Shown here: positions 1 through 9,387 of the stretch, piece by piece
Layout of the letters: every line of letters starts with the position of its first letter
Position numbering within the stretch: position 1 is the stretch's first letter
NCBI RefSeq assembly: GCF_001439635.1
Contig: NZ_LMBZ01000001.1
Span: 248,001-312,000, forward strand
Direction of reading: 5' to 3'
DNA length: 64,000 nt
Origin: Solibacillus cecembensis
Lineage (GTDB): Bacteria; Bacillota; Bacilli; Bacillales_A; Planococcaceae
The notes under the pieces: model-generated
Seen by the model: the letters and a program-made list of their open reading frames with translations, nothing else
What the model was told of the DNA's origin: nothing
Database searches by the model: none
Translations under genes and position numbers: made by a program

Positions 1-1218
<1,218 letters not shown>

Positions 1219-1367
1219 TTAGTTATACATTAGTATGAATTATCTTGCAATTCAATATTTTTTTGTGTAACATCGGTGAGATAAAATGGAAAAAGCTTGT
1301 GAAAACGTTTACAATTCGATATATCAATATATTAAAATGAACAAATTTTTTGAAAGGGTGAATAGTT

Positions 1368-1826
1368 ATTATACAATTATTAATTGATGCAGATGCCTGT
1401 CCGGTTGTTGATTTAGCGCTATTTGTTTCATCTCAATATGAGATAAAACCCATCTTGTTCTGCGATACATCACATCGAATAGAAAGAGATAATATAATAA
1501 CAATTATTGTAGACAAAGGACCTGATTCGGTAGATTTTAAGCTACTTAGCGTGTTAAAGAAGGGCGACATTGTCATTACAGGTGATTATGGTTTAGCTGC
1601 GATGTGTTTGGCAAAAGGTGGAAAAGTGCTCACTCATAACGGTAAAGAGCTGACGTCTGACAACATAGATCAACTGTTGGCATTTCGTTATGAAAGTGCG
1701 AAAATAAGACGTGCAGGAGGTCGTACAAAGGGACCTAAAAAACGTACAGAAGAAAATAATTTGGCTTTTGAGATGGAATTTCGACAAATTTGTGAACGTG
1801 CGGTTTTAGATAGGGAGGAAGGATGA
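1368..1826 (+). CDS. YaiI/YqxD family protein (UPF0178, DUF188) with apparent ATT start
   Basis: Small cytoplasmic protein of the UPF0178 family, whose molecular role is not established; it is related to PIN-like nuclease folds. The family N-terminus (hydrophobic strand then DADACPV) is encoded from base 1368, but the frame holds no ATG, GTG or TTG between the upstream TGA (1359-1361) and the signature. The first plausible initiator is ATT at 1368, 7 nt after AAAGGGTG, giving 152 residues, the normal family length. A TTG at 1455 would delete the signature. The conserved C-terminal [12 protein letters not shown] stretch is present. The stop is followed within 1 nt by the dsdA start, so the two are probably co-transcribed. 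Confidence 0.85.
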   Translation: MIQLLIDADACPVVDLALFVSSQYEIKPILFCDTSHRIERDNIITIIVDKGPDSVDFKLLSVLKKGDIVITGDYGLAAMCLAKGGKVLTHNGKELTSDNIDQLLAFRYESAKIRRAGGRTKGPKKRTEENNLAFEMEFRQICERAVLDREEG

Positions 1827-1827
1827 A

Positions 1828-3156
1828 ATGAAACAGCAATCAATCGATGTAAATGCTTTGAAAGAACAATTTCCACTAATAGAAAGATTACAAAATGAAC
1901 AATACGTATTTTGGGTAAATCCTAAAAAAACAGCGGAAAAGCAAATATTCGAACAGGTTTCAATGGAAATGGTTCGGGATGCCGAAAAAAGATTACAACG
2001 TTTTTCTTCTTATATAATGGAAGTATTTCCGTTGACGAAATTTTCTAATGGTCTGATTGAATCCGATGTAATCGAAATTCCTTCAATGAAAAAATTAATT
2101 GAAGGTCGTCGTGGATTTGATATACCAGGTAAACTAATGCTGAAATGCGATCATTCCTTACCGATTGCGGGCTCGATTAAAGCTCGAGGTGGCATTTATG
2201 AAGTGTTAAGCCATGCTGAAAAACTGGCAATCCATGCAGGGTTGTTAACGGAGCAAGATGATTATGCCAAAATTAATAGCAAGGCGTTTAAAGATTTCTT
2301 TAGTAACTATAAAATTGCCGTGGGTTCGACGGGGAATTTAGGTTTGAGTATCGGCATCATAAGTGCACAGTTAGGCTTTCAAGTAACGGTGCATATGTCA
2401 GAGGAAGCGAAAGAATGGAAAAAAGAGTTATTACGCGAAAAAGGGGTAGAAGTTATTGAGTATGCCTCGGATTATAGTGTGGCAGTTACACAAGGCCGAC
2501 TTTTAGCCGAGCAAGATGCTAACTGTCACTTTATTGATGACGAAAATTCATTGGACCTATTTTTAGGCTATGCGGTGGCAGCATTGCGGCTGGAAAATCA
2601 ATTACGCGAGTTGAAAATAAAAGTCGATGAAGAGCATCCGTTATTTGTTTATTTGCCATGTGGTGTTGGTGGGGGTCCTGGCGGTGTCGCATATGGAATC
2701 AAACAAATTTACGGGGAGCATGTTCACATTTTCTTTGGGGAACCATTTGCTTCACCTTGTATGCTACTAGGCATGATGACGGGTTTGCATGATGAAATAA
2801 GCGTGCATGATATTGGTTTATCCAATCAAACAGAGGCGGACGGATTGGCTGTCGGTAGACCATCGAAATTTGCAGGTACAATAATGGAGTCAATCATTAG
2901 TGGCTGCTATACGGTGGATGATAGTTTCCTTTATAGAAGCTTAAAGGGTATGTATGAGCAGGAAAATATTTTTATGGAGCCTTCTGCACATGCAGGTGTT
3001 TATGGTCCAATCGAATTAATGATGCAAGGTGTCGATTATTTACAGCAAAATCAATTGCAAAATAAGATGGATCAAGCGACGCATCTTATTTGGTCAACAG
3101 GTGGAGATCTTGTACCTAGAGAGTTACGCCAGCAATATTTGCAATCGGATATTTAG
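1828..3156 (+). CDS. dsdA: D-serine dehydratase (D-serine ammonia-lyase)
   Basis: PLP enzyme converting D-serine to pyruvate and ammonia. The 442-residue length matches the DsdA family. GSIKARGG carries the PLP Schiff-base lysine (K118), [11 protein letters not shown] is the substrate/cofactor loop, and GVGGGPGG is the phosphate-binding glycine loop. The ATG at 1828 is one base after the preceding stop, with GGGAGGAAGG upstream, so it is translationally linked to the YqxD-like gene. No dedicated dsdC/dsdX regulator or transporter is adjacent, suggesting a housekeeping detoxifying role; that role is inferred. Confidence 0.95.
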   Translation: MKQQSIDVNALKEQFPLIERLQNEQYVFWVNPKKTAEKQIFEQVSMEMVRDAEKRLQRFSSYIMEVFPLTKFSNGLIESDVIEIPSMKKLIEGRRGFDIPGKLMLKCDHSLPIAGSIKARGGIYEVLSHAEKLAIHAGLLTEQDDYAKINSKAFKDFFSNYKIAVGSTGNLGLSIGIISAQLGFQVTVHMSEEAKEWKKELLREKGVEVIEYASDYSVAVTQGRLLAEQDANCHFIDDENSLDLFLGYAVAALRLENQLRELKIKVDEEHPLFVYLPCGVGGGPGGVAYGIKQIYGEHVHIFFGEPFASPCMLLGMMTGLHDEISVHDIGLSNQTEADGLAVGRPSKFAGTIMESIISGCYTVDDSFLYRSLKGMYEQENIFMEPSAHAGVYGPIELMMQGVDYLQQNQLQNKMDQATHLIWSTGGDLVPRELRQQYLQSDI

Positions 3157-3171
3157 AGGGGACGTTTTATT

Positions 3172-3522
3172 TTGTTAATTGCTATTTTAGTTATTGGATT
3201 TATCGCAGCGGGCTTAATCGATTTAAAGCTGCGAAAAAAGTTTAACATTACGAAAAATGAAAAGTTTTTAGACCAGTATGTTGGAACTTGGCATTTTGTT
3301 TTAGAGGCGTTTTTATGTGTGTTATTTATGACGTTTATTACGGCCAATCTGTTTGAGCAAAAAGTGATATACGTACTATTATTTGCATTTATTATGCTGT
3401 TGTTTTCAATCCGTGGTTTACTAGAGTTTTTAGTAAAAAGAACGAATCGACGCCATATTTTATCTTTTACATATGCCGTTTTATGTGGCGTGTTTAGCGG
3501 TGCGGTTGCATTGTTTTTATAA
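3172..3522 (+). CDS. Small membrane protein, DUF4181-like
   Basis: A 116-residue hydrophobic protein with about four membrane segments (residues 1-18, 42-62, 64-84 and 95-116) separated by short basic loops such as KLRKKFN and VKRTNRRH. It begins with TTG at 3172, behind AGAGGGGACG, 15 bases after dsdA stops, so it probably ends the same operon. The architecture resembles small Bacillus membrane proteins of the DUF4181 type; this family assignment is from memory of overall pattern. No enzymatic motif is visible. Confidence 0.6.
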   Translation: MLIAILVIGFIAAGLIDLKLRKKFNITKNEKFLDQYVGTWHFVLEAFLCVLFMTFITANLFEQKVIYVLLFAFIMLLFSIRGLLEFLVKRTNRRHILSFTYAVLCGVFSGAVALFL

Positions 3523-3557
3523 CGCTAGGTTAGTGAGAATGTTTTATTGATAAATAG

Positions 3558-3599
3558 AGAGACACAACCAGGATGTGCACGGTTGTGTCTCTTTATTTT
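3558..3599 (+). terminator. Rho-independent terminator after the yqxD-dsdA operon
   Basis: A perfect 12-bp stem (AGAGACACAACC at 3558-3569 with GGTTGTGTCTCT at 3581-3592) and an 11-nt loop are followed by TTATTTT. It sits between the convergent membrane-protein gene and the squalene/phytoene synthase gene. Confidence 0.9.
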
Positions 3600-3618
3600 A
3601 TATGCTTGCTAATGTAAT

Positions 3619-4440
3619 TTAGTCTGCTTGAATTTCTTCTACGGTTGCTTCTACTTCGGCACGAGACATTTTTTCACGTCCATCTTTCATAGCTTTAAGC
3701 GATTTATGAGCTAGTGCAAGAGGGAGACGGCAGAATAAGATGATCGAACGCTTATTCAATACTTTCATATAAGCGTCTGCTTTCGCTAAGTTTTCCTCCG
3801 CATAGTGGAATAAATCATCACGCGTCCAGTCGTCGGGTACGAAACTTACACCGCGCTCATCTAAATCTTCTTGTTGATTACGTAAAATATTGACTGCTTG
3901 AAGTCCACGTCCGTAACCAATTGCGAGTTCGCGGTCTGTTTTAATGCCAGCATTCCACTCCCATAGCTCGGATAACATGACACCGACTAAGCCTGCCACA
4001 TAGTATGTATACTCATCTAAATCTTCGCGTGTATGGATTTGCCAGTTAGCTTTTGCCCATTTCGCCATTCCCATAGCCATTTCACTTGTCGCATCCATGA
4101 CAATTTTTTGTGCGTCGGCTGGACAAATACGCAACCAATCACCTAAACGCAATGTTACTTCTGGCATCGGCTGATTGCTCAGTGCTAAAGCTTGTGTATA
4201 AGCCGCTTCATCAAAAGGTGCAACAGCTAGTAATTCACTCACTTTCATGAGGATATCATGCTTTGTATCATTTGAAATTTCTTCATGATCTTCAATTTCA
4301 TCAATTGCACGCATCGCTAAGTAGGCCGCAGCGACAGTTAATTTTAGTTCTTTTTGTAAAAATGTTATGGGAATATAAAAAGTTCGGCTCGTATCCTTTA
4401 AGACACGCATCGCCTCTTTTTGTAGTAATTTGTCGGACAT
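3619..4440 (-). CDS. Squalene/phytoene synthase family protein
   Basis: Head-to-head prenyl transferase family (trans-isoprenyl diphosphate synthase, HH type), condensing two prenyl diphosphates into a C30 or C40 product at the membrane face. The first aspartate-rich region is DEIEDHEE (residues 47-54) and the second is NQQEDLDERG (about residue 190), both needed for Mg-diphosphate binding. At 273 residues it is a full domain. The start is ATG at 4440, with GAGGAA just upstream. No carotenoid desaturase or hopanoid cyclase gene is adjacent, so the product (dehydrosqualene, squalene or phytoene) cannot be told from context. Confidence 0.85.
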   Translation of the reverse strand: MSDKLLQKEAMRVLKDTSRTFYIPITFLQKELKLTVAAAYLAMRAIDEIEDHEEISNDTKHDILMKVSELLAVAPFDEAAYTQALALSNQPMPEVTLRLGDWLRICPADAQKIVMDATSEMAMGMAKWAKANWQIHTREDLDEYTYYVAGLVGVMLSELWEWNAGIKTDRELAIGYGRGLQAVNILRNQQEDLDERGVSFVPDDWTRDDLFHYAEENLAKADAYMKVLNKRSIILFCRLPLALAHKSLKAMKDGREKMSRAEVEATVEEIQAD

Positions 4441-4614
4441 TGAAAAAATTCCTCCATTCTTAATTGCTTCCTATCTTATCGTATCGCAAAATGACAAAAA
4501 TTAAAATCAATTGTCCTTTGTTTTTCAAAAATTCCATTCAATATAAGTTTAACCAAAGAATCTATCCTTATGATGTAAGTGTTCTAATAAAGCTTCTAAT
4601 AAAGTAGGTGCTAG

Positions 4615-4702
4615 TTTAGGCTGGCTAAGCACATGAGGCGCACAGACAATGTTAGCACAAATCTGTACGACTCATCTTTGTGCTTTGTGCAAGGCCAGCC
4701 TA
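4615..4702. repeat. Long imperfect inverted repeat
   Basis: TTAGGCTGGC (from 4615) pairs with GCCAGCCTA (to 4702). Inside, GCAC, GAG and CACAGA pair in order with TCTGT, CTC and GTGC, so nearly the whole 88-nt segment can fold as one interrupted stem. No T-run of terminator quality follows and no gene is adjacent, so the function is unknown. Confidence 0.55.
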
Positions 4703-5020
4703 TTTAAAATTTTGCCTTCTAAAACTTTCTGCATTTTTGCGCCGCTTGCCGTGGGAGGCGGCGTCATTCTCAATAGATTTTGTCCCATTGGAAAAGTTCT
4801 ATTCTATTTCTTTGTTAGTGAGGAGCAAAAATTATATAACCTTTGTGCAAAGCTAAACTTTTTTAACAGCGGTAATATGCTATAAAAGTGGGGATAAACG
4901 GCATGTTTACAGTTCCGACTGATTTTATTGTCGGGCGCATTTTTCAATGGAAAGATTGAGTAGCGGAAACTAACTTCGTATTCAAAAAATGATTAGAATT
5001 TGTATTGGGACAAACTTGAA

Positions 5021-5223
5021 TAGAAAGGAGTTGATTGGAATGTAGGGGAGGCGAGTGTAGCTGTCGGCTGTCGCCTTTCGCTACAGAGCAAAGCTTCCTA
5101 CGGGAACAGCACGTGCGGAAAATCCACTTGTTTCGAGATATATCGAGAAACAAGTTAGTTGGAGCCGTGCCCGTGGAAAGCGTCCGACATGGAATGGAAA
5201 TCAACTCCCCCTTTTTAGAAAGG
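5021..5223. repeat. Palindromic element with terminal inverted repeats and possible 8-bp target duplication
   Basis: GGAGTTGATT (5027-5036) is exactly inverted at 5199-5208 as AATCAACTCC. Outside lies the direct repeat TAGAAAGG (5021-5028 and 5216-5223). The interior has an internal inverted repeat (CTTGTTTCGA near 5127 and GAAACAAG near 5146) and ends with GCCGTGCCCGTGGAAAGCG. That phrase recurs, to my recollection, in short intergenic repeats of many Bacillaceae. No transposase is encoded. Confidence 0.55.
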
Positions 5224-5440
5224 GCTATTCAATGATAGATTCTTTAATTAATTATATATATTTCTTTCATTTAAAGGCTTCAAACTTTTGACCCCCTACG
5301 TATGAATTTTTATAGTTTACTAAGAAAGCTGCTTAATTCCTAACATTTCCGAGCCATAAGTCATTTTTTACGATACAATAGGGGTATGTTCAAATCTGTG
5401 GGAAATTTTGTATTGTAAAATAAGGAAAGAAAAGTAGTAG

Positions 5441-6511
5441 GTGAAAATTTTGGGACGAGTACAAACGTATATTACAGTAGATGTTGAAGCCGCTCTTATT
5501 CGGGGGAAGCAATACATCATTGAAATTGGCGCGGTTAAATGGTTGCCGGATGGTTCAACCGAAACATTTACACAGCTAATTCAACCTTATAAATTTAAAA
5601 AATTAAATGCACATATCCAGCAATTGACGGGTATTAAGACGGAGCAATTAGTAGATGCGCCTAGTTTTAAAGAGGCTTTCTATAAATTTAAGCGTTGGTG
5701 CAAAAATGACTATTTGCTGTTAACTTTTGGAGAATTTGATCGCAAAGTGTTAGAGGAAGAATTGATTCGAAATTATATGAATAGTGATTGTCTCTATCCA
5801 ATGGTCGATTTCCAACAAAAATACATGATTGCGAATGCGCTCAAGGAACAACCAAGCTTAGGTGGCTTAATGGCACAGCTCGGTTTAAAGAATGACACGC
5901 AGCATAGGGCTTTAGCAGATGCATGGAGTTTACTGCGGATTTTCCAGCAAGTGAACGGTGAAATGCTCATACAGCAACAGCAAACAAACGACTTTATGTT
6001 ATTGTTAACGAATTTCCGTATGTTAGAAGAAACGTATGAACTCGTCATTTCCACAACGGAATGTTCGATTGAGGACGGTCGTATTGAAATGCATCGAATG
6101 AAGACGTTTCGAGAAGAACTTCCGTTTAAAATTTCTGAGCAAACGAGGACAAATGCAGATGGGGAAACGGAAATGGTGGAAGTTATCAAGATTACACCAA
6201 GCGCCATTGCGAAAACGTTTTTACAGGACATTTCCGAATCTGTGCACGGTCGTATTTTAATTTCGCGTTCACCGCTGCGTTCCGTTTCAAAAATATTGAA
6301 ACTTCATCAAGTGACATTGCCAAAAACAGAGGTTATGACGTTAGTAAACTTATTGAAAAACGAGGATTATGTCGCGAACTTCAATTTAATGGATGAAACA
6401 ACACATGCCTATGAAGCAAGAATTGTGAGACTATTAAATAAGTTTGAGCAACCGATTATCGAAGAATTTCATAAGCGGGCTTTACTAGACAAAGTGATGG
6501 TGGAAGTTTAA
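5441..6511 (+). CDS. DEDDh 3'-5' exonuclease domain protein, KapD-like
   Basis: Probable 3'-5' exonuclease of the DnaQ/ERI-like fold (group including KapD, annotated as KinA-pathway inhibitor). Motifs are VDVEA (D14, E16), a TFGEFDRKV block for the second acidic residue, and HRALADAW (His and last Asp) near residue 150, so the DEDDh set looks complete. Residues 1-175 form the nuclease; the remaining 180 residues are a C-terminal region I do not recognise. The GTG start at 5441 follows AAGGAAAGAAAAG. A pantothenate kinase gene follows 84 bases later, with no terminator seen between. Confidence 0.8.
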   Translation: MKILGRVQTYITVDVEAALIRGKQYIIEIGAVKWLPDGSTETFTQLIQPYKFKKLNAHIQQLTGIKTEQLVDAPSFKEAFYKFKRWCKNDYLLLTFGEFDRKVLEEELIRNYMNSDCLYPMVDFQQKYMIANALKEQPSLGGLMAQLGLKNDTQHRALADAWSLLRIFQQVNGEMLIQQQQTNDFMLLLTNFRMLEETYELVISTTECSIEDGRIEMHRMKTFREELPFKISEQTRTNADGETEMVEVIKITPSAIAKTFLQDISESVHGRILISRSPLRSVSKILKLHQVTLPKTEVMTLVNLLKNEDYVANFNLMDETTHAYEARIVRLLNKFEQPIIEEFHKRALLDKVMVEV

Positions 6512-6595
6512 CTTGCTCTTTATTGCTTCTAATGATTGCGCTATTATATGAAGGCAAGGGAATACTAGTTTGAAAGTACAAAGGAGAACTTTTTT

Positions 6596-7432
6596 ATGTC
6601 GACATGGATTGGGATCGATGCAGGGGGAACGTTGACAAAGCTTGCTTATTTAGATGAAAACAAGGAGCTTAAACTAACTGCTTTTCCATCAACTGATATG
6701 CATTTGGTGAAGGAATGGTTAGAACAACATCCCCATGTAGACGAGATTGGCTTAACGGGAGGGCGTACGGAGCAATTACGTGATGTCCTTAATCCGATGA
6801 AGTCGATTGAGTATATCGTAGAGTTTGAAGCAACTTTAAAAGGGGTACGTTATTTATTAGAACAAGAGGGGCAATCGATTCAGCAAAGTATCATTACCAA
6901 TATTGGGACAGGGACTTCTGTGCATTATATGGATGGAAATTCGCATGTACGTGTTGGTGGTACGGGAATGGGTGGTGGTACGCTCATCGGTCTAGCAACC
7001 ATTATGACGGGAATTTCTGATTTTGGTGAAATCAAAAACCGTGCGTTCGTTGGGAACCGATCAGGCATTGATTTACTCGTAAAAGATATTTATCAAGGGA
7101 CGGATATGCCGATTTCTGGGGATTTGACAGCGAGTAATTTTGGGAAGGTCGGCATTACGGAAGAGCATAACTATGAGCCGAATGATATACTTGCAACGTT
7201 ACAAGGGCTTGTTGGGGAAGTAATTACGACATTAAGTATTCAACTAGCTGAACATCATCAAGTAGAACATATTGTTTATATCGGATCTACTTTAACAGAT
7301 AATGAGCAATTAAAAAAGGTAATCGAGCATTATACAGTTTTGAAAAAGCACAAGCCTATATTTTTACATGATTATGGCTATTGTGGCGCGGTCGGTGCAC
7401 TGTTAAATGTGATGGAATATAGTAAAAGTTAA
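6596..7432 (+). CDS. coaW: Type II pantothenate kinase
   Basis: Phosphorylates pantothenate in the first step of coenzyme A synthesis. The N-terminal GIDAGGTLTKLAY is the phosphate-1 loop of the ASKHA fold. A second glycine motif, NIGTGTSVHY, and the following GGTGMGGGTLIGL stretch are typical of the staphylococcal-type CoaW. At 278 residues it has the expected size. Type II enzymes are known to be insensitive to CoA feedback. ATG at 6596 follows AAAGGAGAAC. A stand-alone CoaB-like protein is encoded at 20.6 kb in this window. Confidence 0.92.
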   Translation: MSTWIGIDAGGTLTKLAYLDENKELKLTAFPSTDMHLVKEWLEQHPHVDEIGLTGGRTEQLRDVLNPMKSIEYIVEFEATLKGVRYLLEQEGQSIQQSIITNIGTGTSVHYMDGNSHVRVGGTGMGGGTLIGLATIMTGISDFGEIKNRAFVGNRSGIDLLVKDIYQGTDMPISGDLTASNFGKVGITEEHNYEPNDILATLQGLVGEVITTLSIQLAEHHQVEHIVYIGSTLTDNEQLKKVIEHYTVLKKHKPIFLHDYGYCGAVGALLNVMEYSKS

Positions 7433-7438
7433 AATGGA

Positions 7439-7493
7439 AAAGCTGTCACCAAGTACATGATTTACATGCACTTGGTGACAGCTTATTTTTTAT
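7439..7493. terminator. Bidirectional terminator between coaW and ctc
   Basis: The stem AGCTGTCACCAAGT (from 7441) pairs exactly with ACTTGGTGACAGCT (7470-7483), followed by TATTTTTTA. The opposite strand ends in CTTTTCC, so it can also serve the convergent ctc gene. Confidence 0.88.
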
Positions 7494-7495
7494 AA

Positions 7496-8071
7496 TTATG
7501 TCGCAGCTACTACTTCTTCAGCTTCAACAGGAGCCATAATTGTCGCAAGTACAGCATCAAGTTCGCTAATGATTTCGAATGGTAGCTTTTCAGTAAGATC
7601 TGCTAATGTAATCGTTTGTCCGATTTCAAGTGCCACGATAGCCACTTCAATCGAATCTGGAATTTCATTTGGTTTCACTTTAATGCGAACCGTTGTTGTT
7701 GGTTGCATTAAGATACCACCTACTTGTACGCCAGCTGCAGTACCAACTAATGTAACTGGTACATCAACTTCTAAAGGTGTGTCCATATTTATCGATTGGA
7801 AATCAACATGTGTAATAGTACCTCTTCTTGCAGAGCGCTGTACTTCACTAATAACAGCATTGTAAGATTGATTATTGACTTCCAAAGTAAATACGTTGTT
7901 TACGCCGTTTACATTAATAAACTTAAAAATTGTTTTTGCATCAATCGCAATCGGTGTAGTTTCGGTTTGATACCCGTATAACACTGCAGGCACATCCCCA
8001 TTTTCTCGAACCTCAGTTAATAATGCGCGAGCTCCAAAATGTCTTTCTTTTGCTTCTAATTTCAAATTCAT
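7496..8071 (-). CDS. ctc: 50S ribosomal protein L25 / general stress protein Ctc
   Basis: Binds 5S rRNA in the large ribosomal subunit; long (Ctc/TL5) forms carry an added beta-domain. The 191-residue length and two-domain pattern fit: L25 domain to about residue 90 (MNLKLEAKERHFGARALLTEVR, PAVLYG), then the C-terminal TL5 domain (DVPVTLVGTAAGVQVGG). The acidic tail EAEEVVAAT is family-typical. In Bacillus subtilis ctc is controlled by sigma-B; I did not find an unambiguous sigma-B promoter here. ATG at 8071, GAAGGGAA upstream. Confidence 0.93.
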   Translation of the reverse strand: MNLKLEAKERHFGARALLTEVRENGDVPAVLYGYQTETTPIAIDAKTIFKFINVNGVNNVFTLEVNNQSYNAVISEVQRSARRGTITHVDFQSINMDTPLEVDVPVTLVGTAAGVQVGGILMQPTTTVRIKVKPNEIPDSIEVAIVALEIGQTITLADLTEKLPFEIISELDAVLATIMAPVEAEEVVAAT

Positions 8072-8402
8072 ACTTCTTCAATTCCCTTCGTCCTATTTTT
8101 CGGCAGATCGCTTATGCCATCTAAATTTTTCTTTAACCTACAAATAAAAGAAAACAACCCTGAACTAACATTCAGAAAAAAGAAGTGATTGTTTTTGTTT
8201 TACGCAATGAAAAAGGCTATTACTCCTCTAGTATAGTAAAATATAATTATAAAACAATTAAAATGTCCGTTATTTTCGAATTAAGTAGTTAATCACTACT
8301 AATTTTATGGTGAATTTTATACTTAAGGACTAGGTAAATTATAATTGTGTGAAATAGCGTTTTTGATGATACTTTAGGTCTAATGGTTTGGTTGGGGGAT
8401 TG
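8072..8402. other. Gene-free spacer upstream of ctc
   Basis: About 330 AT-rich bases between the 5' end of ctc and the terminator of the RNase H-like gene. It must contain the ctc promoter on the reverse strand. No ORF, tRNA-like fold or strong repeat stands out. Confidence 0.5.
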
Positions 8403-8453
8403 AGAAAATAAAATAGCCCACTATCTGCTAGTGAAATCTAACAAATAGTGGAC
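8403..8453 (-). terminator. Terminator of the RNase H-like gene
   Basis: Read on the reverse strand, GTCCACTATTTG and CAGATAGTGGGC form a stem with a 17-nt loop, followed by TATTTTATTTTC. It starts a few bases after the RNase H-like gene's stop. Confidence 0.82.
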
Positions 8454-8458
8454 CGTTA

Positions 8459-8854
8459 TCAATTTTTTTTCGCCTTCTGAATGGCTTCTCGTGCTAGTGC
8501 ATCGGCTGCTTTATTTTCTTTATCTGGAATCCATTTAATGAAAAATAAATCAAATTGTTCAATGAGTTGCAGCGCTTTTTCTAAGTAGGGTTTAAATTCT
8601 TCATTTTTTACATAAGCTTTATCAACCGAACTGACGACAATTTTTGAATCAGAACGCATTGAAACGAAGGTAGTACCCGTTTTTTTTGCTTCTTCTAAAC
8701 CACGGACGAGGGCAATAAACTCTGCTTGATGATTATTTGTTATGCCGATTGGTTCACTAATTTTCTCAAGAATTCCTTCGCCTTTTAAAAAAATCCCAAT
8801 CCCACTTGGACCTGGATTTCCTGCGCTTGCGCCGTCAATATATACTTCTAACAT
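8459..8854 (-). CDS. RNase HI-like protein (YpeP/YpdQ type)
   Basis: RNase H fold protein of 131 residues, expected to cut RNA in RNA-DNA hybrids if active. All four acidic positions are visible: D7 in YIDGASAGNPGP, E45 in HQAEF, D69 in MRSDSK and D118 in NKAADALAREA. The basic-protrusion insert of E. coli RNase HI is short or missing, as in Bacillus ypdQ/ypeP paralogues, some of which have lost activity. The divergent zinc-finger gene next door is the same neighbour seen beside ypeP in Bacillus. Confidence 0.88.
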   Translation of the reverse strand: MLEVYIDGASAGNPGPSGIGIFLKGEGILEKISEPIGITNNHQAEFIALVRGLEEAKKTGTTFVSMRSDSKIVVSSVDKAYVKNEEFKPYLEKALQLIEQFDLFFIKWIPDKENKAADALAREAIQKAKKN

Positions 8855-8966
8855 CCCATTGCTCCTTTACACCATTGATTATATTCAGTATAGCAGAGTA
8901 AGAATAGTTGAAGAAAAGAAAAATTTCATTGTACAATGGGGAAACGTATGAAAAAGGAGGCCGCAA

Positions 8967-9164
8967 ATGATAAAAAAAGTCGATATAATGAAGGATATGG
9001 ATGAATTAACCGATACGTATTGTATGGAATGTTTTGTCATTCGTGATCTAAGAAAAACAAGAGGAAAGCAAGGCGCCCACCGTTTTTGTATCGAATCTTG
9101 TACGGTAGGAGAGCAACTGCAATTTTTAGGGAATGAAATGATGAAAGTTTATGAAAAAAAATAA
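8967..9164 (+). CDS. Zinc-finger protein, YpeQ family
   Basis: A 65-residue protein with YCMECFVIRDL, then HRFCIESCTVG: a CxxC pair, a histidine and a CxxxC pair capable of binding one zinc ion. Size, motif and divergent RNase H-like neighbour match Bacillus YpeQ, whose function is unknown. ATG at 8967 follows AAAAAGGAGG. A terminator lies 22 bases past the stop, so it is monocistronic. Confidence 0.85.
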   Translation: MIKKVDIMKDMDELTDTYCMECFVIRDLRKTRGKQGAHRFCIESCTVGEQLQFLGNEMMKVYEKK

Positions 9165-9185
9165 TAGCTGAACTTAATGAAACGA

Positions 9186-9221
9186 GACACATTCACGCGC
9201 GGCGAATGTGTCCGTTTTTTT
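9186..9221 (+). terminator. Terminator after the YpeQ-like gene
   Basis: GACACATTC (9186-9194) pairs with GAATGTGTC (9204-9212), followed by CGTTTTTTTG. Confidence 0.9.
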
Positions 9222-9387
9222 GCCCTTTAATCTGGTTGAATGTAATACGATTTCTCCGTTTGTAATTTACTTTTCGACACACCTTATATTCAACAATTAA
9301 AAGGCTGCTTAAATAATATAAGTAACATCTTTTTTTGTGACATTCGTGTAACAAACCGATGCTACTCTATGTTTGGAGGTGTATTAC

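Larger units (their letters stand above)
4441..5440. other. 1-kb gene-free gap with structured repeats
   Basis: No ORF here has family-like composition or a convincing ribosome site. It holds a long imperfect hairpin (4615-4702), a G+C-rich hairpin near 4741-4764 (GCCGC...GCGGC) and a palindromic element (5021-5223). The remainder is AT-rich, and the 3' end carries the promoter region of the exonuclease gene. It may contain an unannotated structured RNA or decayed repeats. Confidence 0.6.

Noticed and set aside
4649-4885. 78-codon plus-strand frame in the gap after the squalene synthase gene
   Set aside because: It overlaps the long hairpin, lacks a ribosome site and has no protein-like pattern.
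8072-8200. Sigma-B promoter for ctc
   Set aside because: Expected from Bacillus subtilis, but no GTTT-N12-14-GGGTAT pair is clear on the reverse strand.
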